From assembly GCF_009674885.1 (NCBI RefSeq), contig NZ_WKKA01000021.1, forward strand, positions 1 to 41,837: a stretch of DNA of 41,837 nucleotides, read 5' to 3'. Positions 8,624 to 17,023 of this stretch are shown here, piece by piece. This DNA is from Paracoccus sp. S-4012 (GTDB lineage: Bacteria; Pseudomonadota; Alphaproteobacteria; Rhodobacterales; Rhodobacteraceae). The notes below the pieces were generated by a model, which searched no databases, was not told where the DNA came from, and worked only from the letters and a program-made list of their open reading frames with translations. The translations under genes and the position numbers were made by a program. Within the stretch, counting starts at the first letter, position 1; each line of letters begins with the position of its first letter.

Positions 8624-8733
8624 GTCCTGAGCCTAGAAGATCCCGCGCGCGTCAAAGGAGGTGCCTTCTGGCGCCGCAACCTCCCCGCGGACAGGACGTC
8701 CGTATTCGAGATAGCGACGCCCGAGAAGGAAGA

Positions 8734-9541
8734 ATTGGTCGGATCGTAGCGCGTCCGTTGTCCCATGCCAAGGCTCCGGCCGTGCTCGAATGGGGCAATT
8801 CTCTCGGTGATGAGGCATCTTGCTTTCATAGTTTCCCCCGGGTGCCTCTATAATGGGGCATCGACGCCCTAGAGGACCCAACCGCAATTCGGGGAAGATC
8901 TTGTTATCAGACTCCTTTCCCGTGACCGGGAGTGACTTGGCCTGAGATGCCCCAATCCAGACGTGATTTCTGGTTTTTCAGCGCATCACTTAACCTTGGC
9001 GGTGTCGGTCACCACGGATGCTCGAAACTCGGACGGCACAGGCAAGCAACGCCTCCATCGGTGGCGCCAACATTCTGCAGCCGACGTCCACTTCTGGTCC
9101 TCGTCCTTCGTGCCCCGCGTCGCATTCGGTCGATCGCTATTCAGGCCAGCATCGATCTTGCTGAGGTTATCTTCACCACCATATCATAGAAAGCGCCGTT
9201 GACGCCGTTCAGTTCTGAAGCGTCCTCCGGACTCCGGCATCGCCCCCAGCGTCGATCGGCGCCCCTAAATGATCGCTCAGCTTCGCGCTCAGACAATCAT
9301 AGAAAAGGTCGCTAGCTTTGACTTTCGCCTCGACCAGGAGAGGTTGCCCCAACATAGCCGTTGATCAATTCGAAGCCTGCAAGGTGCCTAAATGGCAGCC
9401 GGAACCACTACCGGATCGACGACCGGAGCGATGAATCCCCAAGGAGATCTCAGGGAGCTGAGCAGAGAAACATCCTCGAAGAGAAGAGAAGAGATAGCCT
9501 CCGGCTTGAACCCCGGCGCGGCGTGGGCCACATCTCGCCCG
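8734..9541. other. Stretch without a supported gene
   Basis: About 800 bp between the interrupted repeat and the regulator gene. Composition is less GC-biased around 8880-9350 and all frames are short or lack ribosome sites. The last ~150 bp is open in frame with the regulator but does not resemble the family, so it is taken as leader. No copy of the CTGGTAT operator motif was seen here. Confidence 0.45.
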
Positions 9542-10276
9542 ATGAGCACGACCCCCCCGCCCCTCAGTCCTCCCAACCGCATTCGCCGGCGTAAGCTCTC
9601 GGACGAAATCCGTGAGCGGTTGCTTGAGGCGGTGAACTCCGGCCGTTTCCGCCCGGGCGACCCGTTTCCGTCCGAACGCGAGTTGATGGAGCAGTATGGC
9701 GTCGGCCGGCCGGCAATCCGCGAGGCGCTGCAGGCGCTGCAGGCGATGGGCCTCATCGAGGTTCGGCACGGCGAGAGGCCCCGGGTCGCAGCGCCGCGGC
9801 TCGACCACCTGCACGGACAGATGATCGAGACCATGCGCCATGTGATGACGCATGACCCGAAGGTGCTGACCGAGTTGAAGGAGGCGCGGGTGCTGATGGA
9901 GGTGGCCCTCGTCCGAATCGCGGCCGAGCTCCGATCAGACGCGCAACTGACCGGGCTTCGCGCCATCGTCGATCAGCAGCGGGCGGCGCAAGCCAACGCG
10001 GACGCCTTCCGGGAACTTGACAGCGCCTTCCACCGCGCAATCGCGGCCATTTCGGGCAACGGGCTGCTGACCTCGCTCTGTGGTGCGGTCTTTGACTGGA
10101 TGGCGATGTTTCACCGCGACATGGTGCATGCCCCGGGCCTCGAACGCCTGACCGTGGCCGAGCACGAGGCCATCATCGAGGCGATCGCCTCTGGCGATAG
10201 CGGCCGCGCGGCGCACGCGATGACGGACCACCTGCAACGGGCGAACTCGCTTTATCGCGCGCCCGCCTCGTCCTGA
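9542..10276 (+). CDS. GntR-family (FadR subfamily, NanR-like) transcriptional regulator
   Basis: A 244-residue regulator. The start MSTTPPPLSPPNRIRRRKLS was chosen because the SPPNRIRRRKLSDEI opening is typical of NanR-like proteins; the frame is open further upstream but without family resemblance. Residues ~15-85 form the winged helix (PFPSERELMEQYGVGRPAIR is the GntR signature), and ~95-230 an all-helical FCD effector domain with FRELDSAFHRAIAAI and VAEHEAIIEAIASGD, which usually holds a metal and a carboxylic or sugar-acid ligand. Its 3' end overlaps the convergent kinase gene by 25 bp. Location at the edge of the sugar-acid island and the shared CTGGTATRRTSAG motif at three island promoters make it the likely repressor of the island (inference). 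Confidence 0.88.
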   Translation: MSTTPPPLSPPNRIRRRKLSDEIRERLLEAVNSGRFRPGDPFPSERELMEQYGVGRPAIREALQALQAMGLIEVRHGERPRVAAPRLDHLHGQMIETMRHVMTHDPKVLTELKEARVLMEVALVRIAAELRSDAQLTGLRAIVDQQRAAQANADAFRELDSAFHRAIAAISGNGLLTSLCGAVFDWMAMFHRDMVHAPGLERLTVAEHEAIIEAIASGDSGRAAHAMTDHLQRANSLYRAPASS

Positions 10277-11697
10277 GGCGCGTAGGCCGGGCTGCTGCTG
10301 CGCCAGCGCGCCCTTGCCGTGCGCCACGCTTCGGCCTTCGCCGGGTCCGGCTCGAAGCGCCGCTCGACTTCGGGCTGTGGCAGGCTGGCCGGGTCCCCCC
10401 TCTCGGCTGCCAGCCGGCCCAGCCGCGCCGCACCCGATGCCGCGGCATGGGCGGCCTCACGTGGTCGCTCCACCGGACGGCCGAGGATGTTCGCCAGGAT
10501 CCCCAGCCAGACATCCGATTTTGCCCCGCCGCCAAGGGCCAGCGGCGCCTCGACACGGCTGCCCGCCCGCTCCATCGCCGCGACCGCGTCGGCTAGCGAG
10601 AAACCCACGCCTTCCAGGACTGCACGGCTCAGGTCGGCCCGGCTGTGGGCGGCCGAGAGGCGGTCAAGGCGCCCGCGCAGCGCAGGCGCATTCCACGGCG
10701 TCCGCTCGCCGGAGAGATAGGGGTAGAAAGCGACCTCGCCCGGCTCCGTGCCCTCGCCCAGTTCCGCCAGCAGCGCCTCGGGTGGCGCCCCGGTCAGATC
10801 GGCGAGCCAGGCCAGCGAGGCCCCGGCGGCAAGGGTCACGCCCATGTGATGCCAGCGGTCGGGGATAGCATGGGCGAAGCTGTGAACCGCGGTTTCCGGT
10901 GCGGGCATGGGCATCGAGGTGACGGAAAAGATCACGCCCGACGTCCCGAGTGACAGCAGCGAGCGGCCTGGCTGCGTCAGGCCGACGCCCACCGCGGTTG
11001 CAGCATTGTCGCCGGCGCCGCCGGCAACCGGAATACTGGGCGGCAGGCCGAGCTCGACAGCCGCCTGCGCGCGCAAGGTGCCGGACACCTCCGTCCCCTC
11101 CACCAGTCGCGGCATCGTCGCGCGGTCGAGACCGGTCGTCGCCAGCAACTCATCCGACCAGTCGCGCGTCGCGAGGTCGAGCCAAGCGGTGCCGGCGGCA
11201 TCGGAAGGCTCGCTGACCGCTTCGCCGATCAGCCAGAGCCGCAACCAGTCCTTGGGCAGCAGCACCCGCGCCACGCGGGCGCGTAACTCCGGCTCGTAAC
11301 GCGCCATCCACACCAGCTTCGGCGCGGTGAAACCCGTAAACACGATGTTGCCGGTGATCGCGCGGAAGCGCGGGTCGGCGTCGAGGGCGCGGGCCTCGGC
11401 CTCGGCGCGGCCATCGTCCCAAAGGATCGCGGGACGGAGCACCCGCTGGCCCGCATCGAGGCAGACCGCGCCGTGCATCTGCCCCGATAGCCCGATGCCG
11501 CGCACCCCCGAAAGGTCGCGCCCCAGCCCCGCCACCGCCGCGACAGCCGCGGCCCGCCAGTCCTCCGGTGCCTGCTCGGACCAACCGGGCCGCGGCCGCG
11601 AGACCGACAGCGGCGCGGTCGCCGTCGCCACGACCGCATCCCCCTCCATCAGCAGCGCCTTGACGCCCGAGGTGCCGAGGTCGAGCCCCAAATACAT
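10252..11697 (-). CDS. xylB: FGGY-family carbohydrate kinase, xylulokinase-like
   Basis: A 481-residue cytosolic sugar kinase of normal XylB length. N-terminal phosphate-binding motif LGLDLGTSGVKALL at residues 3-16, GLSGQMHGAVCLDAG near 89, WDDGRAEAEA near 112, LSLGTSGVIFSV near 247, and the C-terminal adenosine motif LGGGAKSDVWLGILANILGR near 392. It begins one base after the stop of the ApnO-family gene, so the two are co-transcribed. By sequence it would phosphorylate D-xylulose; in this setting a related ketose such as a pentulose or erythrulose from the apionate route is equally possible. Its C-terminal end overlaps the regulator gene tail-to-tail. Confidence 0.85.
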   Translation of the reverse strand: MYLGLDLGTSGVKALLMEGDAVVATATAPLSVSRPRPGWSEQAPEDWRAAAVAAVAGLGRDLSGVRGIGLSGQMHGAVCLDAGQRVLRPAILWDDGRAEAEARALDADPRFRAITGNIVFTGFTAPKLVWMARYEPELRARVARVLLPKDWLRLWLIGEAVSEPSDAAGTAWLDLATRDWSDELLATTGLDRATMPRLVEGTEVSGTLRAQAAVELGLPPSIPVAGGAGDNAATAVGVGLTQPGRSLLSLGTSGVIFSVTSMPMPAPETAVHSFAHAIPDRWHHMGVTLAAGASLAWLADLTGAPPEALLAELGEGTEPGEVAFYPYLSGERTPWNAPALRGRLDRLSAAHSRADLSRAVLEGVGFSLADAVAAMERAGSRVEAPLALGGGAKSDVWLGILANILGRPVERPREAAHAAASGAARLGRLAAERGDPASLPQPEVERRFEPDPAKAEAWRTARARWRSSSPAYAPQDEAGAR

Positions 11698-11698
11698 C

Positions 11699-12523
11699 TC
11701 AGGTGATCCGCCGGATGCTTTCCGCCAGTTCCGCCTCGTCGAAGATGCCCTTCCAGTCGTCGCGCATCAGCCGCGGCAGGCCGTTCTCGATCGCCTTGTT
11801 GCAGGCATCCGAGAACACGCCCTGGACATGCCCGAAGGTCACGGCGCCGAGGATATTGAGATGCCCCAGCAGGAAGTCGCGCGCGGCCTCCTGCGGCACG
11901 CCGCGGGCGACGACCTCGTCCAGCCCCTGCTTCATCGCCGCCAGCAGCGAGGCGGCCAGCGTCTCGGCCAGGGCCGGCTCCAGTAGCGCAATCTGTTGCA
12001 TGGTCAGCCGGTGCGAGCGCAGGATCGGCGCCCATATCAGCCGCGCGACCTCCTCGCCGCGGGCATAGTCCGCCTCCGGGCCCTGCATCAGCGCGTTCAC
12101 GATCGACTGCCGCGCGGCGATCCCGCCGAAGCGATCGTCGCGCCCCGCCTCGCTGGTCTCGTCGTTGAAGATCGGCGGGTGGCAGGGATGGGTGATGAAA
12201 TAGGTGATATCGGCCCGCTGCGGCAGGTGCCCGGCATAGGGCGCCGCGGCGTCGAGGATCATCACGATGGTGCCCGGGTCGAGGCGCGGCACGATCCCTT
12301 CTGCGACCTTGCCGATATGCGTGTCGGGCACCGCGAGGATCACCACCTCGGCGCCGGCGAGCGCCTCGTCCTCCGCCGTCACCTCGGCCCCGATCTCGTC
12401 GCGGACGCGGGCTCGCCTTGCCTCGCTGATCTCGACGAAGCGGATGTCATGGCCGCTGCCCACGAGGTTGCGCCCGAGCCGCACCCCCATCTTTCCCCCG
12501 GCGCCGATCAGAGCGATCTTCAT
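11699..12523 (-). CDS. ApnO-family oxidoreductase (phosphogluconate dehydrogenase-like), copy 1
   Basis: A 274-residue NAD(P)-dependent enzyme. The start at 12523 follows a strong GGAGGAGGG site; an ATG 21 bp upstream is less well placed. Rossmann motif LIGAGGKMGVRLGRNL at residues 5-20, then VVILAVPDTHIGKVAEGIVP and YFITHPCHPPIFNDET, followed by an all-helical C-terminal domain. This architecture is that of D-apionate oxidoisomerase (ApnO). A second, similar protein is encoded at 27156. The partner gene here is a FGGY kinase rather than a decarboxylase, so this copy may act on a different sugar acid. It is transcribed divergently from the first sugar-binding protein. Confidence 0.75.
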   Translation of the reverse strand: MKIALIGAGGKMGVRLGRNLVGSGHDIRFVEISEARRARVRDEIGAEVTAEDEALAGAEVVILAVPDTHIGKVAEGIVPRLDPGTIVMILDAAAPYAGHLPQRADITYFITHPCHPPIFNDETSEAGRDDRFGGIAARQSIVNALMQGPEADYARGEEVARLIWAPILRSHRLTMQQIALLEPALAETLAASLLAAMKQGLDEVVARGVPQEAARDFLLGHLNILGAVTFGHVQGVFSDACNKAIENGLPRLMRDDWKGIFDEAELAESIRRIT

Positions 12524-12557
12524 GGCAGTCCCTCCTCCGTTCATGCTCCTTGCGTAG

Positions 12558-12570
12558 CTGGTATGATGAG
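12558..12570 (+). promoter_or_regulatory. Candidate operator / -10 element, site 1
   Basis: CTGGTATGATGAG lies between the divergent ApnO-like and sugar-binding-protein genes. It embeds an extended -10 (TGGTATGAT) suitable for the forward gene and matches the CTGGTATRRTSAG motif found twice at 27055-27136. A FadR/NanR-type repressor bound here would cover the promoter. Not experimentally known. Confidence 0.5.
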
Positions 12571-12607
12571 ATACTGTCGAGGGCGCATATCTGGGGAGGA
12601 TGTAGGA

Positions 12608-13654
12608 ATGACAACCGTTTTCGGCCGCCGTTTGACGGCCGCCGCTGCGCTCGCCGCAGCGTGGGCGGCGATGCTGACCGCCGCGCCCGCCTTCGCCGAT
12701 CCCGAAAATCCGGTGATCGCGCTCTCAAACTCCTTCTACGGAAACACGTGGCGGCGGCAGATGGTGGACGCTTTCACCGAAGCTGCCGAACAGGCCAAGG
12801 CCGACGGCAAGATCGCCGACTATGTCGTGCTGAACGGAGACGGCAGCGTGAACCAGCAGCAAAGCCAACTGGGCGAACTGATCCTGCGCGGCGTCGACGC
12901 CATCGCAATCAACGCGGCGTCGGAAACGGCGCTCAACGGCGTGATGGAGCAGGCCTGCGCCCAGGGCATCAAGGTCGTGGTGTTCGACTCGCTTGCCACC
13001 GCTGACTGTGCCTGGAAGCTCAGCTTCGACTTTACCGACTACAAGACCGAACAGGCCGAGAAGACGCTGGAACTGATCGGCGACGAGGGCAACGTTCTGG
13101 TCGTGCGCGGCGTCTCCGGCTCCGGGCCCGACAACCTGATGTATGCGGCGCAGAAGGCGGTGCTCGATCAGCACCCGGACGTCACTGTGGTGGGAGAGGT
13201 CTTCGGCGAAGCGACGGCCTCGGTGGCGCAATCGGCGATCGCCAACATTCTGCCCAGCTTGCCCCATGTGGACGCGGTCCTCGCGCAAGGCGGCAGCGAC
13301 GACTACGGCATCGCCCAAGCCTTCGAGCAGGCGGGCGGCGACTATACCGCAAGCCCCCCCGTAATCGAAGGCGGTGGCAGCAGCGATTTCGTGCTGTGGT
13401 GGGCCGACCGGGCCGAGGACGGCTACAGGACGACCTCGATGAACACCACGCCGGGCATCGGCGGCGCGGCTTTCTGGCTCGCCTATGCGCTCGTGAAGGG
13501 CGCCGAGCCGCCGATGGAGATGACGATGCCGGTGGCAGTCGTGGACGAGGCGAACCTGGCCGAGATGGCCGAAGGGCTGCAGCCGGGATTCATTATCAGC
13601 CCGTCCTATGACGAGGCCTGGGTGCAGGAGAACCTGGTGGGCGCGGCCCAGTGA
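12608..13654 (+). CDS. Sugar ABC transporter substrate-binding protein (RbsB-like), system 1
   Basis: A 348-residue periplasmic binding protein. A signal peptide of about 31 residues ends at AAPAFADPENP. The mature part has the type I periplasmic fold of the ribose/galactose group: VIALSNSFYGNTWRRQMVDA, then GDGSVNQQQSQLGELILRGV, DAIAINAASETALNGVMEQA and later VDAVLAQGGSDDYGIAQAFE. The site GGGGAGGATGTAGGA precedes ATG 12608. Its stop overlaps the GTG of the fused transporter gene. It would deliver a sugar or sugar acid to the fused ATPase/permease; D-apiose or a related branched sugar is suggested only by context. Confidence 0.9.
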   Translation: MTTVFGRRLTAAAALAAAWAAMLTAAPAFADPENPVIALSNSFYGNTWRRQMVDAFTEAAEQAKADGKIADYVVLNGDGSVNQQQSQLGELILRGVDAIAINAASETALNGVMEQACAQGIKVVVFDSLATADCAWKLSFDFTDYKTEQAEKTLELIGDEGNVLVVRGVSGSGPDNLMYAAQKAVLDQHPDVTVVGEVFGEATASVAQSAIANILPSLPHVDAVLAQGGSDDYGIAQAFEQAGGDYTASPPVIEGGGSSDFVLWWADRAEDGYRTTSMNTTPGIGGAAFWLAYALVKGAEPPMEMTMPVAVVDEANLAEMAEGLQPGFIISPSYDEAWVQENLVGAAQ

Positions 13655-16095
13655 CAGACGGCGCCGCGGACCCGGCCGCGGGACGCGGCGCCACCACGGC
13701 CGCACCGCTCCTCGCGCTCGAAGGGGTCAGCAAGACCTACGGCACCACGCGCGCGGCGAGCGACGTGTCGCTGACGATCCGCGCCGGCGAGATCATCGGC
13801 CTCGTCGGCGCGAATGGTGCGGGCAAGAGCACGCTGATGCGGATTCTTGCGGGCGTGACGCGCCCCGACACGGGGCAGATGCTGATCGACGGCCGCCCGG
13901 TGGACTGGGACGCCTTCGGCCCCCGCGCCGCCAATGCCGCGGGCACCCGGATCGCCTGGCAGGAGCTTTCGCTCTGCCCCAACCTGAGCATCGCCGAGAA
14001 CTTCTATATCGAGCGACCCAACGCGGGACGGTTTCGTCCGGGCTGGACGCGGCCTTACCGGGAGCTGGCGGCCGAGGCGCTCGGGGCCATCTTCCCCGGC
14101 ACCGAAATCGTCCCGGATACCCGCGCTGGCGCGCTGCCGATCAGCGGGCGGCAAATGGTCGAGATCGCCCGCGTGCTCTCCGACCCCGGCCTACGCCTTG
14201 CCATCCTCGACGAGCCGACCTCGTCGCTAGGCGCCGAGCGCAGCGCGCAGTTGCGGGCGCATATCCGTGCGATCGCCGGGCGCGGGGTGGCAGTCGTGTT
14301 CATCAGCCACAAGCTGGCCGAGGTGATCGACGTGGCCGACCGCGTCCTCGTCATGCGGAACGGGAGGATCACGGAGGACCGGCCGAACCGCGGGCTGACG
14401 GTCGGGCATCTGGTCGAGATGATGGGCGGGCTGAGCGCGGAAGCCGCAGCCGAGGCTGCGGAGGCGCGGCCTGCGGCGGGTGCACCGGTCCTGACCCTCG
14501 ACCGGGCCACGATTGCCCCCGGCTCGAACGTCGACCCCGAATTGCGCCGCGGCGAGATCGTGGGCTTCGCGGGCCTTGAAGGCTCCGGTCAGAAGGCCGC
14601 GCTGCGGCGGCTCTTTACCGCGCCCCGGGGGGGGCCGCGGCTGCGCTTCGTTTCTGGCGACCGGCCGGTGGAGGGCAACTTCCCGCTCTGGACGGTGCTC
14701 GAAAACATCACCGTCGGCCGCACCGCCCGGCGCCCCGGCTGGGCCGCGACTCGGCCGGGACCGGATCGACGCGCGGCGACCGAAGCCGCCCGCGGCCTCG
14801 CCCTCGACCCGGCGCGGCTGGATCATGGCATCCTCGACCTCTCCGGCGGCAACCAGCAGAAGGCGCTGATGGCGCGCGCGATCGTGGACGACTTCGACGC
14901 GCTGCTGCTCGACGATCCCACGCGCGGCGTCGACATCGCCGCGAAGCGCGAATTCTACCGCCTTGCCCGCGAGCTTGCGGGCCGCGGCAAGCTGATCCTC
15001 TGGCACTCGACCGAAGACGGCGAGTTCGCGGAATGCGACCGGGTGCTGGTCTTCTCGCACGGCCGTGCCGTGCGCCAGCTGGAACGCGGCGCGATCACCG
15101 ACGAGGCGCTGATCGCCGCCTCCTTCTCTGGAACCGCCGGGACCGAGATCCTCGCGCCCCGCGGCAGCGGCGCGGGGATGCGGCGGCTGCTTACCGCCCT
15201 GCCCTTCCTCTGCCTCGCGCTGATCGTCGCCGCGATGACCTGGCGCAACCCGATGGTGGCGAGCGCGCTCGGGGCGCAGCTGCTGCTCGGCCCCGCCGTG
15301 CCGCTGGTCCTCGTCGCGCTCGGGCAAATGTTCGCGGTCGGCGGCAGCGAGATCGATCTCGGCATCGGCCCGGCCGCCGGGCTCGTTAACGTGGTCTCCG
15401 CCACGCTACTGGTCGCCACCCCCTGGCTCGGCGTCGGCGCGCTTCTCGGCATCCTGGCCCTCTACGCGCTCATGGGCCTGCTGATCCGCGCCCGCGCGAT
15501 CCCGTCGATCGTGGTCACGCTGGGAGCCTCCTTCATCTGGCTCGGCATGGGCCAGACGCTGCAGCCGAGGCCGGGCGGCAGCGCGCCGGACTGGCTCGCG
15601 CCGGTTCTGCTGCCCTCGGCTTTCGGAATCCCGGCGCCGGTCATCGTCATCCTGCTCGCCGGCATTGCCGCCGCCATGATCAACGCCTCGCCCGCCGGGA
15701 CCGTCCTGCGCGGCTTCGGCGCCTCGCCCCTCGCGCTCGAGCGCGCGGGCTGGTCAACGATCCGCTACACCGTGCTGCGCTACCTGCTGGTCGGAGGCTT
15801 CGCCAGCCTCGCGGGGCTGATGCTTACCGCCATGAGCGGCGCGAGCGACATCAACGCCGGCCGAGCGCTGACGCTTCTCTCCATCGCCGCGGTGGTGATC
15901 GGCGGCTGCCGCCTCCTCGGCGGCGTGATCGCGCCCTGGGGCGTGGTCGCGGGGGCGGTCACGCTGTCGCTGATCGGCGCCTTCCTCGCCACGCTCGGCG
16001 TCAGCACCGACTACAACGCGGCGGTCCAGGGCGCGCTGCTGATCGCCATCCTCGCGCTGCAATCGCTGAGTTTCGGAGGTGGCCGCCATGCGTGA
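13651..16095 (+). CDS. Sugar ABC transporter, ATP-binding protein fused to permease, system 1
   Basis: An 814-residue fusion of two normally separate CUT2 subunits. Residues 1-~500 are a tandem ATPase: Walker [10 protein letters not shown] at 53-61, variant signature [17 protein letters not shown], Walker [13 protein letters not shown]. The second half has the degenerate Walker A usual for this class ([14 protein letters not shown]), signature [15 protein letters not shown] and [11 protein letters not shown]. Residues ~510-814 are an RbsC-like permease with about eight or more helices and the motif [16 protein letters not shown]. The Met at residue 510 (base 15178) is where a separate permease would start, so the fusion probably arose by loss of the ATPase stop. 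It starts with GTG overlapping the binding protein stop and overlaps the next permease by 8 bp. Confidence 0.92.
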   Translation: MTDGAADPAAGRGATTAAPLLALEGVSKTYGTTRAASDVSLTIRAGEIIGLVGANGAGKSTLMRILAGVTRPDTGQMLIDGRPVDWDAFGPRAANAAGTRIAWQELSLCPNLSIAENFYIERPNAGRFRPGWTRPYRELAAEALGAIFPGTEIVPDTRAGALPISGRQMVEIARVLSDPGLRLAILDEPTSSLGAERSAQLRAHIRAIAGRGVAVVFISHKLAEVIDVADRVLVMRNGRITEDRPNRGLTVGHLVEMMGGLSAEAAAEAAEARPAAGAPVLTLDRATIAPGSNVDPELRRGEIVGFAGLEGSGQKAALRRLFTAPRGGPRLRFVSGDRPVEGNFPLWTVLENITVGRTARRPGWAATRPGPDRRAATEAARGLALDPARLDHGILDLSGGNQQKALMARAIVDDFDALLLDDPTRGVDIAAKREFYRLARELAGRGKLILWHSTEDGEFAECDRVLVFSHGRAVRQLERGAITDEALIAASFSGTAGTEILAPRGSGAGMRRLLTALPFLCLALIVAAMTWRNPMVASALGAQLLLGPAVPLVLVALGQMFAVGGSEIDLGIGPAAGLVNVVSATLLVATPWLGVGALLGILALYALMGLLIRARAIPSIVVTLGASFIWLGMGQTLQPRPGGSAPDWLAPVLLPSAFGIPAPVIVILLAGIAAAMINASPAGTVLRGFGASPLALERAGWSTIRYTVLRYLLVGGFASLAGLMLTAMSGASDINAGRALTLLSIAAVVIGGCRLLGGVIAPWGVVAGAVTLSLIGAFLATLGVSTDYNAAVQGALLIAILALQSLSFGGGRHA

Positions 16096-17023
16096 CTTCA
16101 CCGCCCACAACCGCTGGATCTGGCCCGCACTCGGCATCCTCCTGCTCTGGCTTGCCCTCGCGCTGCTGACCGAGCGGCTGAGTCTTGCCAGCCTCTCGGG
16201 CGTGGCGGCCACGGCCGGGTTCCTCGCGCTGCCCGCCCTCGGCCAGATGCTGGTCATCACGAGCGGCGGCGGCAACATCGACCTGTCGATCCCCGGCGTG
16301 ATCGCGCTCTCGGCCTATCTGTCGGTGCTTGTCCTGCAGTCTGGCGCGGGCTCGGGCGCGGCGCTGCTGGCTATCCTTGCGGCGGGCGCGGTCGTCGGGG
16401 CGGTGAACGCCGTGCTGGTCCTTTCGCTCCGCATCCCTGCCATGATCGCCACGCTCGCCTCCGGCTACATCCTCGCCACCGGGGCGCTGCTACTGAACGG
16501 ACGCATCACCGCCATGCGGACCGGCGGCCTGTTCCAGATGCTTGCCACGGCGCGGGTGTTCGGCGTCCCCTCGTCCTTCCTGATCGCGGCCATTGCAGCC
16601 GCCATCCTGGGCCTCGTGCTCGCCCGCCTCGCCTGGGGCCGCAAGCTCCTAGCCACGGGCCAGAGCGAAGGCGCCGCGCGCCTCGCAGGCGTTCCGGTCG
16701 GCGCCACGATCGCGCTTGCCTTCGTCCTCTGCTCGATGCTCTCCGCCTTTGCCGGTGGGCTGATCGCGGGCTATGCGGGCGGCGCGTTCCTGGAGATGGG
16801 GACGCCTTACCTGCTGCAATCGGTCGGCGCCGTGGTCCTCGGCGGCACGCTGATCGCGGGCGGCAGCGCCTCGGCGGCAGGCACGCTCCTCGGCGCGCTG
16901 CTGCTCATCATGATCGTCACCACCATGCAGATCGCGGGACTGCCGAAGGGCGTGCAGGACATCCTTCAGGGCGTCATCATCATCCTGATCCTGTCGCTCG
17001 CCGGCAGCCGTGCGCGGGCCTAA
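16088..17023 (+). CDS. Sugar ABC transporter permease (RbsC-like), system 1
   Basis: A 311-residue inner-membrane subunit that would pair with the permease half of the upstream fusion protein. The ATG at 16088 is preferred to an in-frame GTG 9 bp earlier because GGAGGTGG sits at the right distance from it. The CUT2 motif appears as LGQMLVITSGGGNIDLSIPG (residues ~50-69), followed by multiple hydrophobic helices and the conserved ending VQDILQGVIIILILSLAG. Its TAA overlaps by three to four bases the stop of the convergent permease of system 2, so two transporter operons meet tail-to-tail with no room for a conventional terminator. Confidence 0.92.
   Translation: MRDFTAHNRWIWPALGILLLWLALALLTERLSLASLSGVAATAGFLALPALGQMLVITSGGGNIDLSIPGVIALSAYLSVLVLQSGAGSGAALLAILAAGAVVGAVNAVLVLSLRIPAMIATLASGYILATGALLLNGRITAMRTGGLFQMLATARVFGVPSSFLIAAIAAAILGLVLARLAWGRKLLATGQSEGAARLAGVPVGATIALAFVLCSMLSAFAGGLIAGYAGGAFLEMGTPYLLQSVGAVVLGGTLIAGGSASAAGTLLGALLLIMIVTTMQIAGLPKGVQDILQGVIIILILSLAGSRARA

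Larger units (their letters stand above)
7793..8633 (+). mobile_element. IS5-family insertion sequence (IS427 group), about 841 bp
   Basis: Imperfect terminal inverted repeats begin GGTTCAGGAC (left, from 7793) and GGCTCAGGAC (right end read inward from 8633). Each end is flanked by CTAG or, counted more strictly, by TA, matching the short target preference of this group. The uninterrupted paralogous site at 1139-1142 (single CTAG) confirms the boundaries. It contains one transposase in two overlapping frames. Complete apart from that frame break, hence possibly still mobile. Confidence 0.85.
7695..8733 (+). repeat. Degenerate coding repeat, copy 2 (split by IS5-family insertion)
   Basis: The two flanks of the IS element (7695-7793 and 8633-8733) together match repeat copy 1 at 1048-1217. 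Removing the IS restores one frame: GSFDYVEVL before the insertion, EDPARVKGGAFWRRNLPADR after it, then TSVFEIATPEKEELVGS and a TAG at about 8733. This gives a credible C-terminal coding end, so copy 2 is the better-preserved copy. The protein is not recognised. Left of 7695 the similarity stops next to the threonine dehydratase fragment. Confidence 0.6.

Noticed and set aside
9392..9541. Longer N-terminus for the GntR regulator
   Set aside because: The extra 50 residues are Thr/Gly/Ser-rich, unlike the family, and the conserved SPPNRIRRRKLS opening follows the ATG at 9542.
12725..13705. Minus-strand frame opposite the first sugar-binding protein
   Set aside because: Antisense shadow; the forward gene has signal peptide, ribosome site and family motifs.
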